Numbered from the stretch's first letter, positions 12,201 through 26,170 are shown. The stretch: 64,000 nt of DNA from Phoenix dactylifera (GCF_009389715.1 NC_052395.1:23485482-23549481); one strand, 5' to 3'. Notes: generated from the letters alone by a model not told the origin. A program made the numbers and translations.

Positions 12201-14070
12201 GTGTCTCTGAATGCTTCTCTTTATATACAGCAAAAGAAACGAACGGCTACTGAGCAGTCCTAAAGAAGGGTAAGAAAATTTTCGACGTTTAACCAAAAAG
12301 AAAAAATGAAAACTTGGGACGCCACGTATCATAAAGAGATCGACCGAAGAAACCAATAGCAACTAGTATGATACAACATACATATGGAAATGTTGAATTA
12401 TATGCACTGATGGACGCCTCAAAGTTTTTTTTTTTAAAAAAAAAAATACAAAACAAAATTTTGCGGCTCACAAGATACTTAATCTTTTTTTTGTTTTTTT
12501 TTATTTATTGCAGGAGGAAAGTTATTTTAAGGATTACAATAAAAGGAAGAGGACTGCCTCGGTAACATTATCATATATTAATCCAAATTTAGGTGCCTCT
12601 ACTTATTACAAGTTGTTGTCATTATCATTAATGTACCATTGGCGCATAAAGGCGAGGGAGCAAGACATGACTACGACATACGGTTTTGCACTATTCACAG
12701 TACCGTGAGTTATAAGGGAGCAAACACAATATTAAGTGTTACTTTGGAAGAATCTATTTGTCCCTGATTAGGCAGCTTGCTAGATGTAATACAACCAACG
12801 AATGTAGTTCCCATGTATAACGTATCCATGGGGCAGAATAATTTCAAAAAATGTTTATGATGGTTGGGGCTTATCTACAAACCCACATCTCTTAAGAACC
12901 ATAGGTTGTGGGTTTAAATTTTGAATGATGTGTCTCCAAATATTTAAACCTAGATAAATAAAGTATAGCATGTCTTTATACCTCTCAAAAAAAATTTAAA
13001 AAATATTTTGATAAGTCTTCGTTCTCTTTCAAGAGAGGAGGAAAAAAAGAAAGAAAGAAAAAGGGGATATAGCTTCTTCTTTTTTTTCGCTAAGGTAGAA
13101 TTTAGCTTCTTAAGTATATACCAAGACCCATGGAGTGAATCCAACCCTGCACCCTAACCTGCCAACCTAAGGTCTACACATAGTTTAGATGCTTTGATTT
13201 AGTAGGAAGAAACTAACCTTTATCTTACTACCCACAACATCTATGCCGTCTCAACCTAGGCAGGCCGGTTGAAGCATCCACCCACAATTTCATCACCACA
13301 TCACCATTTAAGCTACGTACAGATGATAGTGGCTTGATATACATTTGGGAAGTAATTTTGGCGATCAGTTGATAAGTTAAAGCAGGCAAGTTGGGTTCAT
13401 AATTGGTGCTCCTTGGAGTTAGAAGTATGGACTACTAAAAAATATTGAAGAGTTAAAATATATCATCAAGCATTCGATGTACATATTTAATGCAGACGTT
13501 GCTAATGGCCTATTTGGTGTGAAGGGGACCAAATTAAAGAAGGCCTGGCTGGGAGTAGTGAAACATGACTTGTTACGCTTCATATTTTGACGAAGTTTGG
13601 ATTTACATCAAATGAGCCTGACTCAGTATTCGTCTAGGAATCATTAACTGCATGCATGTACGTTTGTCTTCTTGAAGGGTTAATTTACTTTTAATGTACA
13701 TCATATGTAAACAAATTAACACCTCAAGGAAATTCCATCCACTTTAGATTAAGGCCTTCTTCACTGCGAATTAAAAGTTTTGATTAAGGTCTGCTTGGTT
13801 CTTTTTTTGTTTCAAATGAGTCATGCGTGGTTCATTGGGCCAAGTCTCAACATCAAGATAAATCCAGTTCTTTTGGACCCTAAGACCTAAGCTGGTATTC
13901 TAAAATGGTCTAATCGCAGCTTCAGACATGATACATAGTTCCATTTCAGGTCCCTACCAAAAGCTTAAATGGGGAAACCAAACCAGGTTATATTGCAATC
14001 ACAGCGTAAACATCAGCCCAAGAAATGGCCTCTGGGGTGATCTTATCCTCAGGTGCCAATTTCAGTATAA
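9295..14070. other. Long intergenic region, no gene recognised
   Basis: AT-rich DNA with microsatellites: (TA)n at 9603-9622, and a TA/CATA run at 9883-9918. Short ORFs around 10084-10407, 11354-12027 and 12289-12708 are low-complexity or lysine/phenylalanine-rich and match nothing I recognise. No RNA gene was seen. Confidence 0.55.
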
Positions 14071-14073
14071 ACT

Positions 14074-14273
14074 GGTATAAAACCCCTTCTGTCTCCTCCC
14101 CATCCTTGGGGGCATTTTGGGCACATATTGACTCACATGAGAAAGCATGGCACTTCAAGTAAGGAAGATGTTGGTTGGGCCGGTCATGTTTGTTTATTGT
14201 ATAAGGAAGAACTGGGATTTGGCAGTGAGGAGATCACCACAGTGAGGTAAAACTAGAGAGAGAGAGAGAGAGC
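14074..14273 (+). promoter_or_regulatory. Likely promoter/leader of the BTB-NPH3 gene
   Basis: A TATAAAA motif (14076-14082) lies about 640 bp upstream of the chosen ATG and a GA microsatellite (14254-14273) falls in the inferred 5' UTR. Several short upstream AUGs occur between 14328 and 14600, which could dampen translation. The transcription start is inferred from motif position only. Confidence 0.35.
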
Positions 14274-14714
14274 AAGGCCAGAGGAAACCAAGTCTCCTGG
14301 AGCTCAAAGCTTCGGGTCTGAAGAGCAGTGTATGAAATAGTAGCAGTTAGAAGAGACTATCAGGGATATCAGGCTTGTCGCCACCAACTGAACTGGTTGC
14401 TTCACAGAAGCTGCCACCCACCCTTCACACTCTTCCTATCTGTCTTCTGGATCTTGGTGTCTCAGAAATATGAGTCCTTTTCTTTTCTTTTTCCTTCTCT
14501 TCCCCTCGATTTGACCAGCCAGAAGGGCGCTGCCTTCTCTTTGTCTTGTTGCCCTCCAGAGAATATGGCTTTGTGAGTTCGCTTTTCCTTCCACCTTCTT
14601 TCCCATCTCCATCATTGGATCCCTTTTCAGTTCTAGAGATTGCTCTGAGAAGCTGGAGTTCTGTTAACCGTTCCAAAGCTTCCTTTTTTAAAGCTCAAAC
14701 TTGTTTTGGAGGCA

Positions 14715-17700
14715 ATGGAGGTGACTTGTGACCTACAAGTGGATGTTAATGGGGAGGAGATCTTCTTGGTGAACAAGGTAAGCCATTTTCTCCTATCAAA
14801 ACTAATGGATAGTTTGGAGTATTTTATTTCCAAACGTTAATTTTATCCCCTGTTCCCTTAAACTAAATTTAGGATCTTGATCGAGCTTTTCAATTGGGTA
14901 ATTCTATTCGTCACTCAAATATCCGTAAGATGCTTATGCCTTGTTTCTTCCTGATGTAAGAAAGCCAGTCAAATTGGATTTGATCCGGAAAGTTCTTTTC
15001 TTTGAATATTTAGAGCGTCTCTTCCTTTCATTTTTGCTTGATTCTTTGCTTCATGCGTAGCTGTCTTTAGGGATTTCATTCTATGAATAGAAAAAAAATG
15101 GTATCTTCTTCTGTCCGTTGTTTTATCTAAGGCTTCTTGTTTTCTCCTTGGATTTTTCTTTTTTTTGTTTGATTGAAATGCTCCTTATTGCCGCTTGTCA
15201 GACTTTGAGAGATTCGAGATATGCCAGTTATTGGATAGTTTTTGAAGTGTTTTTAACTGTTTTTTGTTGTTGTTGTTGGAAATGGGAGGCGTACTTGAAC
15301 ACGAACTGCTAATGTTGAATTCATCAAATTCTCTTTTTAATTTTTTTCCCTTCCTTCAGCCAACTTTTGTTCTTATACAATTTCAATGTTCTAGCAGACT
15401 TCTTGTTTTGGGTGCCATCTTTGGTTTGCTCACTCTGTCCATCTTCTGTTGGCTGCCATCTTTGGTTTGTTCACTCTGTCCATCTTCTGTGGGCTGCCAT
15501 CTTTGGTTTGTGCACTCCATCCATCTTCTGTTGGCCGGTCAACTTCACCCTCTCGTCTTATGGAATGTTGGGTTCAGTGCTCTGCTGCCTCTTTTTGATG
15601 GCTTCTATTGTTTTATCATAAGTCACGAGCCTGGATGGCTTTGCTCTATTCTGCTCTCATTAATGACTTCTTCATGTGAGGATTAAATGCTGTACGTCTT
15701 TATCCCTCTCACACAGCCCCACCTCTCTGTCATGAAATAAAGTTGGCCTCATAGGCGGTGCTATTGCTTCCTTCTTACCATGTATGAAGGAATGATTTTG
15801 CATTCTTGTTCTCCTTATTACGCTGTTACTATTAAATGCATATGGCTACTGCTCACCTTCTGTCTCTTTATTTGCTGGAACATTGGAAGGATTCCTCCTC
15901 TCTCCATTGTTGGGTTTTGGCTGCTTTCATGAATTCAATGCTTTCGGTGGTTGTCTTTTGAAAATCCTTTCAACTTTCAGAAAACCTTTCATGCCAATTC
16001 CTTCTTCCTCTTTTCTAACAATTTTCTGCCAAACTTGCCTTGGATTGCTATCTGTACCTATCTTGGACCTTGGTAGTACTTTCTTCTAGATCTATGATGT
16101 GTCTCTAAACTTCATTAGAAGAACTGGATTTGTTGTTGCCATATCTTTATCAGAAGATATATTATTAATGTTGAATTCTTTTCATGGTAATTTAGTAGAC
16201 TAATTGCTAGCCACATGACATATTTCTCTGCACAAAGCATTTATTATAGTTGGATGAAATTATTTTGTTGATATGAGTTATTATCCTGTGACTCCTTGCA
16301 GGAAATCCTGTCATCGTTCTCTGGTAGGCTAAGGAAGTTGTTCAACAAACCATCGGTGACAGTGGCGGCAAAGACACTGAAGGTCATATTCCATGACTTG
16401 CCAGGAGGCAGCGAGGCATTTGAGCTCGTGACCAGGTTCTGCTACAACAATGGCAGAACTCAGATAACTCCCAACAATACCTGTCTTCTCCACTGCATAG
16501 CCCACTTTATGGAGATGACTGAAGATGTCTCTTCCTCACCAAATTTGATCAAGCTTACTGAAAAATCTCTTGAGGGGATCCCTTACTGGACATGGTCTGA
16601 GATCGTGAATGCCTTGAAACAGTGCCAAGATTTCTTTCCTACAGCAAATTCCTCAGGGATTTATGATAAAATCTTAGAGCCTCTAGTAGGAAGAATCACA
16701 ACAAATAGTGATACCAGTCCTACAGGTTCCTCTTCAGAGAGCTCCACTTTGCGGTTTTCATGTGATACAAGGAGTACTATTAGCACAAAAAATAGCAGCC
16801 ACCGAGCGTGGTGGTTTGAAGATCTTGTGATCTTAAACTCCGACTCAATCGAGAAAATAATCAAGAGAATGGTTTCTCAGAAAGTAGACCATGGGACAAT
16901 CAGTAGATTCCTCTTTTATTACATCAAATGTAAACTTTCCAATGCCGCCTCTGATGAGAAGAAGAAAGCCACTGAAATTGTCATCGATCTGCTCTACTCT
17001 CTTGACATAAGCTCAATGTCCTGCAAGGGCTTGTTTGGGATTCTTCGTGTCTCTTTATCTCTGAATCTGAGCAAGTGTTGTAGAAGCAGATTGGAGAGTA
17101 TGATAGGAAGTCAGATTGATCAAGCAACACTGGATAATTTACTTGTGCCAGCCCCAGCTGGAATGGACAGTCTTTATGATGTAAATCTAGTATTAAGGTT
17201 TCTGAAATCTTTTCTAAGTGCTGGCGGCCCAGCATCTTTAACTAGATTGAAGCAGGTGGGGAGCTTAATGGACTTATACTTGTCAGAAGTTGCTCCAGAT
17301 TCATGTTTGAAGCCCTCAAAGTTCATTGAACTAACTACAGCTCTACCTGATGCTGCAAGAGATTCTCATGATGCAATTTACCATGCCATCGGCATGTATT
17401 TTGAGGTGTGGTATTTACATGATCAAAATTTTCATGTCAATTTTCAAATAAGTTTTATGTTCTAGGTGATTCAAATTTAAAATTGAATGAAAATACTATG
17501 TAAGGCTAGAAATCTGCACTCTGAATGTTATTAGGGCAATTTGAATAGGACTAATTAGAATTTGAGAATTCAACAATAAACTAGATTGAATGCTTCAAAA
17601 ATTTTGGTTGCTCATTTACAATATGTGATCTGAAGTTTTTCTTTCTCTGTGCGCCTATTATCCTTTGATAAATGCTCAGATTCATGCACTATTATCCGAG

Positions 17701-18126
17701 GAAGAGAAGATGAAGATATGTTGTGCCATAAATTACGAGAAGCTTACATCAGAATCCTGCAAGCACCTTGCCCAAAACTCAAAATTTCCTTCAAGGACAG
17801 CAATCCAAGCACTGATTTCTCAGCAATCGAAGCTCAAGAGCCTACTCCAAGACACCGACCACCTAAAATCTTTCAGTTATCCTCTTAAGGTAAATGGATA
17901 TAAGCAAAATCAATGCAACGATGGTGAGCAGATCATTCTATATGCAAAGAAGCTTGACTTGTCAATGGAGAATGAAAAGCTTAAAGCCCATCTACAAGGG
18001 ATGCAGTGGAGGGTGGTTCAATTGGAGAAAATTTGCAAAAAGATGCAAACCCAGATGGCAAAGATCATGAAGACCAGGATATCCAGTCCTAGTAACTCCA
18101 GATCACTTCCCAGACTCTGTTCATGA
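14715..18126 (+). CDS. BTB/POZ and NPH3 domain protein, At3g22104-like (three exons)
   Basis: Exons are 14715-14777, 16302-17405 and 17680-18126, all joining in phase 0 with GT-AG borders (GTAAGC...TTGCAG; GTGTGG...GCTCAG). The product is 537 residues. Exon 1 encodes MEVTCDLQVDVNGEEIFLVNK-type BTB start (21 residues), and the BTB fold runs to about residue 100 (DLPGGSEAFELVTRFCYN). The NPH3 domain begins near 191 (WWFEDLVILNSDSI) and crosses into exon 3 (EKMKICCAINYEKLTSESC). A charged C-terminal helix near 480-515 (ENEKLKAHLQGMQWRVVQLE) is probably a coiled coil. The length and ends fit the short At3g22104 branch (about 500 aa). Family members serve as substrate adaptors of CUL3 E3 ligases or as membrane-associated signalling proteins; the role of this one is not known. 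Intron 1 (1.5 kb) holds a 41-bp tandem repeat. Confidence 0.9.
15414..15534 (+). repeat. 41-bp tandem repeat in intron 1 of the BTB-NPH3 gene
   Basis: GCCATCTTTGGTTTG recurs at 15414, 15455 and 15496, giving an exact 41-bp period over nearly three copies with few mismatches. The period is not a multiple of three, and although some frames stay open through it, it lies within the intron. Confidence 0.9.
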
Positions 18127-20700
18127 TTCAATTCCATATGTCCATTTGATAGTTTTTTCATATATATTTTTGTACATAGTGTTGTTGACAAGTGGGTTCT
18201 GCAGTATCTGCTAGAATGTTTTTGTCCCTTCCTATGGTGAATTAAAGCTGATTTGTGAGCAGTGCCTTTAACAGATGAAAATGAGAGATTGTTGGATTTT
18301 TTTTTTTTTCCGAATGGTGATATGTCTATTTGTACAGCTGCCGATAAGTTTGGCTCTTCTTTTATCATTAGTGTTCATTGGTACAGTCACTTTTTATAGT
18401 CCTCGCTAAAAGACTGACCGGTCTCTGATCTGAGAGACAAAATATTTGCATTTAGACACGACATTGCCTGAAACTTCCCATTGGTTAAGCCACTCTAAGA
18501 ATATCTAATCATACAACTGCCCTAATTCAAAATTGAAGCATAGAAAGTTACTTCTTATTTAAGAAAATTATAATCAAATAAATGAGGACATTCTAGGAAG
18601 GGTGGGGTATATAGTTTGGATCGGTTTCAGCTCTGTGACTTGGCAAATTTGGCAATTCCTCACTTACAAAAAACCAGTTCAGTAACAACAACTATCCATT
18701 CAAGTTTCATAGTTCCAAGTACTCTTTATCCTGTGGAATTCTTTTTCTGGGAAATGAACTGAACTATCCACTTGGTACTTTATACGAGTGAACATTGGAG
18801 AATCTCCTATGGATTTAAATACGTATCTAGTTTAGTTTTATCTACCTTGTTCTGGGGTTTTGGAGCATGTGGTTGCTCAATGTCTCCATTACAATATTCG
18901 AAGACTGACATATGGGTATCAAAGCAACCCATGGTCAGGGAGCAGTTGACTTGCATGGCGATCCTAATAAAAAACTTAAAAGGTGAGATACTCTGATTTG
19001 ATCAGAAGATAAGACGGATGTGAGCCCCTTTCTAAATGCAACCTTCTTAGCTTTGGATACCCCTTGCTTAGCAAAACTAACTGAGGGGTTTATGGAGTTC
19101 AACTTTGATATGGAGATCTAGTCATCTTCGCCAAAGAGCTCAAGTATTATATCGACCAACTGGATTACAGTTCATTTTCTGCAGAAGCTGACTAGCCAAA
19201 TGATAAACGATCTTGACTCCTTTTCTTTGTTAATAGTGATTGAGGTGTTTAAAGGTCTGCTTTTGAGTTTATTATGCTAATGGGCACTTAGTGCTGCTTG
19301 CGATATGATCAAAGAGGACCACCAGTAATAAAATGCTAAGTGGAAAGTTTCCATAACCATCTCTCTAGAGGACAGGAAGGATAAAGATTATATGGAGCTA
19401 TCTGTATGTGCTTTACTTTTCTTCTCTGAAATACATGGACAGTTGTAATTGAAGAAACAGAATTCTTTGATGATGATTGATGCACTTATATTAACTCTTT
19501 GTAAGGAAAGGGCTATCCATATTATCTGTTCCTTTTCTTTTATTTTAAGTCTATAAGAAAAAAAAGATGATCATTTTTGGATGGTGCTTGAACAACCTTG
19601 AGTATTGTACATGTGGTTCGAATGAAGAGAAGTCATCATGACCTGTGGTGAATAACCAAGTGCGATTAACTAACATGTTCACGAGAATCCTGTGATGGTG
19701 CACATGCTAGAAATCTATCAAGTGGAATAGATTACTATTACTTCCTAATTTTGTAGGCATCGTTCAGATATCGAAGAAGTTTATTTTGCTATGGACTACA
19801 AATTTGTCTATTAGAATCATCATTGTGCTGGGCATATGGAAGAAGTAAATCATGTTACTTTTTTTTATTTTTTGAGCGTTGTAAGTAGGATCTAAAGTTT
19901 TCGCCGCATTTTATTTTAAGTCCAAATTTTAGAAATCGTTTGGTTCGTAGAAAAAAAAAATTCCCCCAAATATTTTTTTTGAGAACCTGATTTTTGAGAA
20001 TATGATGCCGGAAAAAATAATTTTTGCATGTTTAGTTGACCATGAGAAAGTGGGCATGCAGAGTGCTTTTATTTAGTTGAGCATTTATTTTCTTGAAAAA
20101 GTTATGTAATATCTATTATACTTTTAATAGAGGGAAAGATCTTATCCATAGCTTAAGGATAGTTTTAGGGAAAAAAAGCATCCCAATTCTCAACTGGTGG
20201 GAAAGTTGCTTTCCCATGTTCCTTATGATTTTTTCTTTCATATGAAATATAAAAATTTTATTTTCACAAAAATGCTACTTTTTCATCTCTCTCCTTTGAA
20301 ATATTACTCCATCCCAAGTCACTAGTAATTAGTAAGAAAAATGCGTAAGAAACTTGAAAAAAAGTCACCCAAAAAGTTACTCACCTGATATGTTGCATTG
20401 CCGTTGCTCCCTTCAAATTGGCATTGTGAAATGTTACATTAAATGAAGCAAAGTGATTGGTGCATTGAGTGGGTTTTCTGGTTGCCGTAGCATTGCTCAA
20501 TTAGTAAATGGCTGCACACTTGGCAAGTTAATTTTGACTTTGAGTTTTTGACACTAATCTTTGTCCATAGATGCTCATGTTAATATAATTTAGACTGAGT
20601 AAACGAGCTTGTGGTATAAAGAATGCAAGGCCCTTAATGCGTGGAAGGGGTCTCAATGAACCCCGAGGCGAGGAACGCGGCGAGGGCCACGCGAAGTTGC

Positions 20701-20748
20701 GAGACCCCATACCGTTGGTATTGCGTGACCCCATACCGTTGGTATTGC
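20701..20748 (+). repeat. 24-bp perfect tandem duplication
   Basis: GACCCCATACCGTTGGTATT plus four bases is repeated head to tail without a mismatch. The unit contains an ACCGTTGGT near-palindrome. Confidence 0.85.
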
Positions 20749-21769
20749 GTTGAGAAATGGAGGGATGCGCACGGCATCGCACAGTAGAGACATGCAATGC
20801 AGTGAATTTAATGACACAAGACATGGATGAGATTACGAGAAAGCAGGCATGGATATTCTTCCGTTGAGAAGCTTCTTTGGATGCTCTCTGTAATTAAGAC
20901 CATACAAATTAAATTTATATTAGAATACATTCTCAAATTGATGCATCATGACTCATGAATGGTAAAAACTATTGCATGCACGGCGTGCAACGGTGCATTG
21001 TAGTAGGTCATCATTAAGATGAGTGCACGATGAATAGAATCCATGCTTGTGCATCTCGGTGAATGGTGGCATGCACCAGTATGGCCGTACATGCGTACGC
21101 AATAATTTCTCCATGAATAAAAGGTGTGGGAAAATGTATACTTAACAGAGACTTTACATTAAAAAAAAAAAAAGAAAAAGGAAAACAAGTTAATAGAGAC
21201 TTTATATCATAATAAATAAGAACTGGTCAATAGGGACTTTATTCAATCTAGTCGGCTAAAACAGCAAACTGGTTTGAATCTGCTTCAACTCAATAGGTTG
21301 GCATGTGGGTCTAATTAGAACATGATTTAATTGTGGGCAAGTTGTCAGAATCCCCCAGATACATGAATAGATTTATCTAGCGTTAGTTCTGACCGGTGGC
21401 TTGGCTGGATTTTTAATAAGAACTATTTTAGCTGGATCAAGTAGACCTGAGTCACTTTAGATCTCATCTAATTATGAAGCTGAATCTATTTAATGGACCT
21501 GGTTTGATTAATCCATTTAAGAGGTCGAAGTATGAGCCTGATAGAACTCAATACAGCCTATCATTTTAAGTACAATTGGATTGAGCCAACATGAGCAAAA
21601 CTGCGTCCGTTCATGTACACGCTTATTTGCCTTCGGATTTGTGCACAACCTAGATTATGTCAACCTCTATACGCTGTCCAATTATAGCCAGTTGAGCTTA
21701 TGACCCAACATGAATAAAGTACAAAAAATATACAAAAATGGAGAATTTAGTAAATAGATAATCCATCGT

Positions 21770-22645
21770 AGAACCCTTGTGTGTCATCCAAGGGTCATGG
21801 ATTTAACTTGAATCCACCATCATTCGACATGAGTTGAATTTGAGTCTAATACAATTATACTAGATTGTGCTATTCTATTTCTTTTGAATTGACACAATTT
21901 CAATTTGAAAAGGAAGTCAAGTAAGGCACTAGTCTCCTTTTTGAGAATAAACTGCTAACTGAGGAGAGCAGAAGCTCCAGGATGAATATATCCTGAATTC
22001 CCGGATTCATTCTCGTCCTGATCCACCATGGAATTTTAGGAATCTACAAAAACATTCTAGGAGAGGGCTCGTAATAATCTTCTCAAAGATCACAAGGTGC
22101 TGAAGTGGCTGGAGGGGGAGGGGGGGGATCCTTGAATCAAACACGTATATATAATAAATATCAACAGGACCTTGGTGCCTAATCAAGGGCCATGCCATAA
22201 AAGATTTGGAAATAGATCTCAATTTGATGTCTGACATGAATTAAATTTGGGTCACGTAATGTGGAACTTGAATATGGCAAGTCAATATTTGAATCCAATG
22301 TGCATCTTAATTTGTCAAATGAACCTGGTTAAATTAGATCCAAACACAAATTAAAACTTTAGATCGACACAAATTATGTTGCAGTTAGTGCTGACTTTAT
22401 ATCCACATCAGATGTATAAAATATACAATAATTTAACATTGAACCTTGATGCATAATCCAAAGGTCATGTCATATGAAATCAAGAAATGGATTTGATTTA
22501 AACACTAAATCCAACCTGAATTATATTGTCCTTCAATACCGATCTAATATTTGAATCAACCATTTATTAAACATTTTTAACATATTAAATACAAATAATT
22601 TTCCAGGGAACTTTAGCGTATATCCCAAGTGTCGTGTTTATGAAA
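21770..22645 (+). repeat. Diverged direct repeats (CCTTGGTGCATAATCCAAGG family)
   Basis: Related blocks beginning GAACC(C)TTG-TG-ATC-AAGGGTCATG and continuing into TGACATGAATTAAATTTGGGTC-like sequence start near 21772, 22168, 22440 and 22608. Spacing is irregular (about 170-400 bp), so this is an old eroded array or nested copies of one element. No coding signal. Confidence 0.45.
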
Positions 22646-24199
22646 TTACACTTTTATCATCAAAAATAGTATTTTTAATGTGGCTTTAATTAAATTATAG
22701 AAGACATCATTATCTTACCCAATATGCGTTCTTAACTAAGAATCCAAGGGACCGTATGTATAATTCCCACAATCACTACATAATATGACAACACAAATCT
22801 CAGATCGAGTCATATTTCTGGTTTCATATTTTATGTCAATTTCGCATCCATTAATAATTTACATTTATAATTTAAACTAAACAGCTCAAAAGTCGAGGAA
22901 TTATTAATTGCATGTTACTTCCGTTGTACTTCGGTTAATCTCGGACGCAGTGAGACCCTATGATTAGATAATAACAACATGATGTGGGAAGCCACCATTT
23001 CACATTGATGATGGGCCTCCTGTAGATTTGCAAAATATTAGGTGGTCCCGGTGTCTGGGTTGACTTATTTATTCACAGATCGATGAACTGCCGAGAGCTA
23101 CAGTCCTTGGTCGGACGATGTCTGATATAAAGTATTGGACATTGGTATCTTTATTGGCAAGAAAAAAGATATAATACAAAAGTTCAAGTGAGATCTACCT
23201 AATCCTTGGAGGCAGCTGTCATCAGGGGCCCATGCAGATAAAGGTTATTTCAGAATTCATGTCTGAATGGCTTGTTCACTCGCAACATGCATTCCAACAT
23301 AATTTTAGAAGGTGGCAACTTCGTGTGACCTAAAGCACAAGGTGGCACATTAAATTCCTTGTTTTACCTTCTTCAACGAGATATTCAAAATAATTTCTTC
23401 GGATTATGGAGCTGGAATTAAGATTCACCTATCTTATGCCATACATAACTTACGAGCATCAATCTCTTCGTATATTTTATTTATTTTACCTCACTATTCA
23501 TTTTTTTTGTTGCAAAATATGAGAAAACTATCAAAAGCTTTTCGTAGAGAAGACGAAAGAGCATTTGACACGATGTTAGGCTTAGTCGATTAATTATTTT
23601 TCCAGAAGCTCCAACTACACGCATTCAAGTCCCTTGTTTCAAAAGCAAACCTGTGAAGCTTTTTGAACCATAAAGAAACGGTGAGCAACGCATGAAACCT
23701 CGAGTTATAAGACAACGAATGTCTTAAACGACACTCATATTCTAAATTTAAGCAGATACAGACAGAACATTTACTAATAACAAAAGCATTGATTAAAGGA
23801 TAGACTTACACTAACCGAGGCAAAAATCATAACTTTCACCCACCAGAAAAGAAAATTCATAATCATCAAAATGGCCAACAAATGATGTTCTATAGATACA
23901 GAAAACAATCCAAGCATACTCGTCAGCTAGTATTACTCACTTAGCACACCCGCATATCAAAAGAAACATAAGATTATAAGCCTCCAAAAATCATAATTAA
24001 CCATCGAATGACCAACCAATAGCGTCTGACAGATATATATAACGAATCAAAATAAACCCGTTGGCTTTTGAATTACTTAATTACCTGCATCTCAAAACAC
24101 CCAATTCCACATTCTTTTTACTGAAACATGGCCCCCACCTTTTACAGTCTTCACAATGGCTATAGTTAAGTTTTCAAAAAACTTCATGGTGCATGGTGT

Positions 24200-24500
24200 G
24201 GTTTTAAAAATAAAACCTAGGAGAGACCGTTGCTTGGGACGGGAGCAAACATGATATGGGGTTCCGGGGAGAAGAGTATGGGCAAAAGCCTCGAGATTCT
24301 CACACGTATAGATGACGTAACACCGGCACGTGGGAAGTCGAGTCGGGTCACGGCCTCGTGTTTCTCGCCGCCTCCACTCACCTCCAGCTCCAAACCCAAG
24401 GGGAAGAACAGTATGGGCTCTTCCGAGAGTTTCGATCCTGCCGTGCGGTCGAAGGTTGGAATCGCCTCCGCAGCACCCAAGCAGTTTCTTTTATTTTTTT
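24200..24500 (+). promoter_or_regulatory. GC-rich island, possible promoter or first exon
   Basis: About 300 bp of GC-rich sequence sits in AT-rich DNA and includes a TGACGTAA box and a CACGTG box near 24312-24332. Overlapping ORFs of up to 113 codons on both strands (for example from ATG 24230) have no recognised domain. It could be the 5' end of a gene, possibly one using the exon-like block at 26099, but no continuous model could be built. Confidence 0.3.
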
Positions 24501-26098
24501 TCCCCTCCTCCGCTTACCGCGCCACGACGTTTGTGGGAAAACCGCGAGATTTTATAAGGTTTTGTTGCTGATTGGAATGTTTGGATGGACGGAGTTACCC
24601 TTTTGTGGGTCACCACTTTGCTGCAGGTGTAGTATTTTTTTGGAAGGATTCAATCTTAAACAAAATAAGCCACTTGCGTGGCATATTGTTTAATTCGATG
24701 GTTGTTTGAAGGGATTGGGCTTTTGTCAAAGGATACTGCGCCATCTACGTTGCGCCTGGACTGTTAATCTGGGCTCTTTACCCAAGCTTTGGGCCTGCAG
24801 CTTGGTTTTGGTTGGGTACACCCCTTCTTCCCTTTGTCCTTTGTTTTTCTTCTTGTTTTCTTCCTTTTATACTGATTTCATTTCTTACAAACCATGTGGT
24901 GGTTTCTTTCACAGTTTCTCTCTCTCTATCCATCCATCCATCTATCTATTTATCTATCCACACACAGATATACATATATAGGGTATTGAGACTTGTTGAC
25001 ACAGAAAAAATTAATAGTTATTGTTAATTATTATTGTATGGATGGATCATCCTCAGTGAATAGGTTTCATTTGTTTGATAGCTGGCAAAAATGCGGTCCT
25101 CGTGAATAACCACTTCTCAGAATTGCAACCCAAAAATGTCCTTTGTTTCTTTAGTTATGCGCTAGTAAAATCCAATTTTTTTTAGAATTAAATTTAAAAC
25201 ATTTATATAAAAATTGGAATAAGGATTGAATTATCCACAGAGAAAAATATTGTGAAATTCATGGAGTTAATGGTTAAAAATCAATTATTGACTATTTAAT
25301 TCAAGATCCAAACTGTTGAACATGATCAACACTAACAAATGCCTAGAAACCAAAATTCATTGTTTTTTCATGGTCTCTAACATAACCATCAAGTACGTGT
25401 CTAAATGGATGATTTTAATTGCATGATATTGTGCTTTATTATGATTTAATCATCCAAACCTAGTAAATTTAAATCTATTCGTGTTCTCAGATTTGTAGAT
25501 CATGATCCGTAATGTGGGTTTTTAAGCTATGTGCCCTATCATGTATTTTGCAATACTAACACAATTGATACCATTCATTTTTGAACCAACTTGATGTTAG
25601 GTTAGAGACTACCAAAGAATTTTGGTTTTTAGGCATTTGTTGTAGTGTAGGTCATGTTCATTAGGTTGGATCTTTAATTTGGATAATCCATCATTTATTT
25701 TAAAATCATTAACTCCTTTTTTTAAGGAGTTAAAATAACATGTGTAGTCTAACTTGATATGCATATGTAAAAATATTTTTTATTTTTTTGCAAATATACT
25801 TGGGTTTTGGTGAACTTAACAACTAACTGCAAAACACAATTAGCTAAAGTAGTTTGTGATGGTGGTTTGCTTGCAAATACAATTGTTTGATGATGCCTTA
25901 AATGTGTGTCGCATCTTCAATTTACACCTGGTTTCATCCTATACAAGGCATCCACATATTTTGTTGATTCTTTTTTTTTTTTTTGAAGTAATTTCTTCTT
26001 TTTAGTTGGTTAGTTTGACACATGCATTATTTGATGCTTGAATAACTTTTAGATTCTAACTCGACTATTTTTTTGTTTATTTATTTTCTTGTGCATAG
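24501..26098. other. Non-coding DNA between the GC island and an exon-like segment
   Basis: AT-rich; a (CATC/TATC)n microsatellite lies near 24937-24962. No gene seen. It could be an intron if the two flanking pieces belong together. Confidence 0.35.
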
Positions 26099-26170
26099 TA
26101 TTGTATATCCTCCTGTTCCACCGTTTGAATATAATGATACTCTTCGTGGGCCCAGCAGTGGCTTCAATAG
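26099..26170 (+). CDS. Isolated exon-like segment, unidentified gene
   Basis: A 72-bp block is bordered by a good acceptor (CTTGTGCATAG) and a donor (GTAATC). In the frame starting at its second base it is open and reads IVYPPVPPFEYNDTLRGPSS then GFNR, proline-rich and protein-like, while the flanks are AT-rich and closed. I do not recognise the family. No partner exon was established; the GC island at 24.2 kb is one candidate 5' end. It may be a remnant of a decayed gene. Confidence 0.3.

Larger units (their letters stand above)
18127..24199. other. Intergenic region with old repeats, no gene recognised
   Basis: After the BTB-NPH3 3' UTR, only short non-matching ORFs occur. The region holds a 24-bp tandem duplication near 20.7 kb and a diverged family of direct repeats between 21.77 and 22.64 kb. 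Homopurine and homopyrimidine runs are frequent. No RNA gene seen. Confidence 0.5.

Noticed and set aside
14328..14833. Small ORFs in the leader of the BTB-NPH3 gene
   Set aside because: They overlap the inferred 5' UTR and exon 1 in other frames; noted only as possible upstream AUGs.
15118..16089. ORFs of 64-140 codons inside intron 1 of the BTB-NPH3 gene
   Set aside because: They fall between well-defined splice sites and derive partly from a 41-bp repeat.
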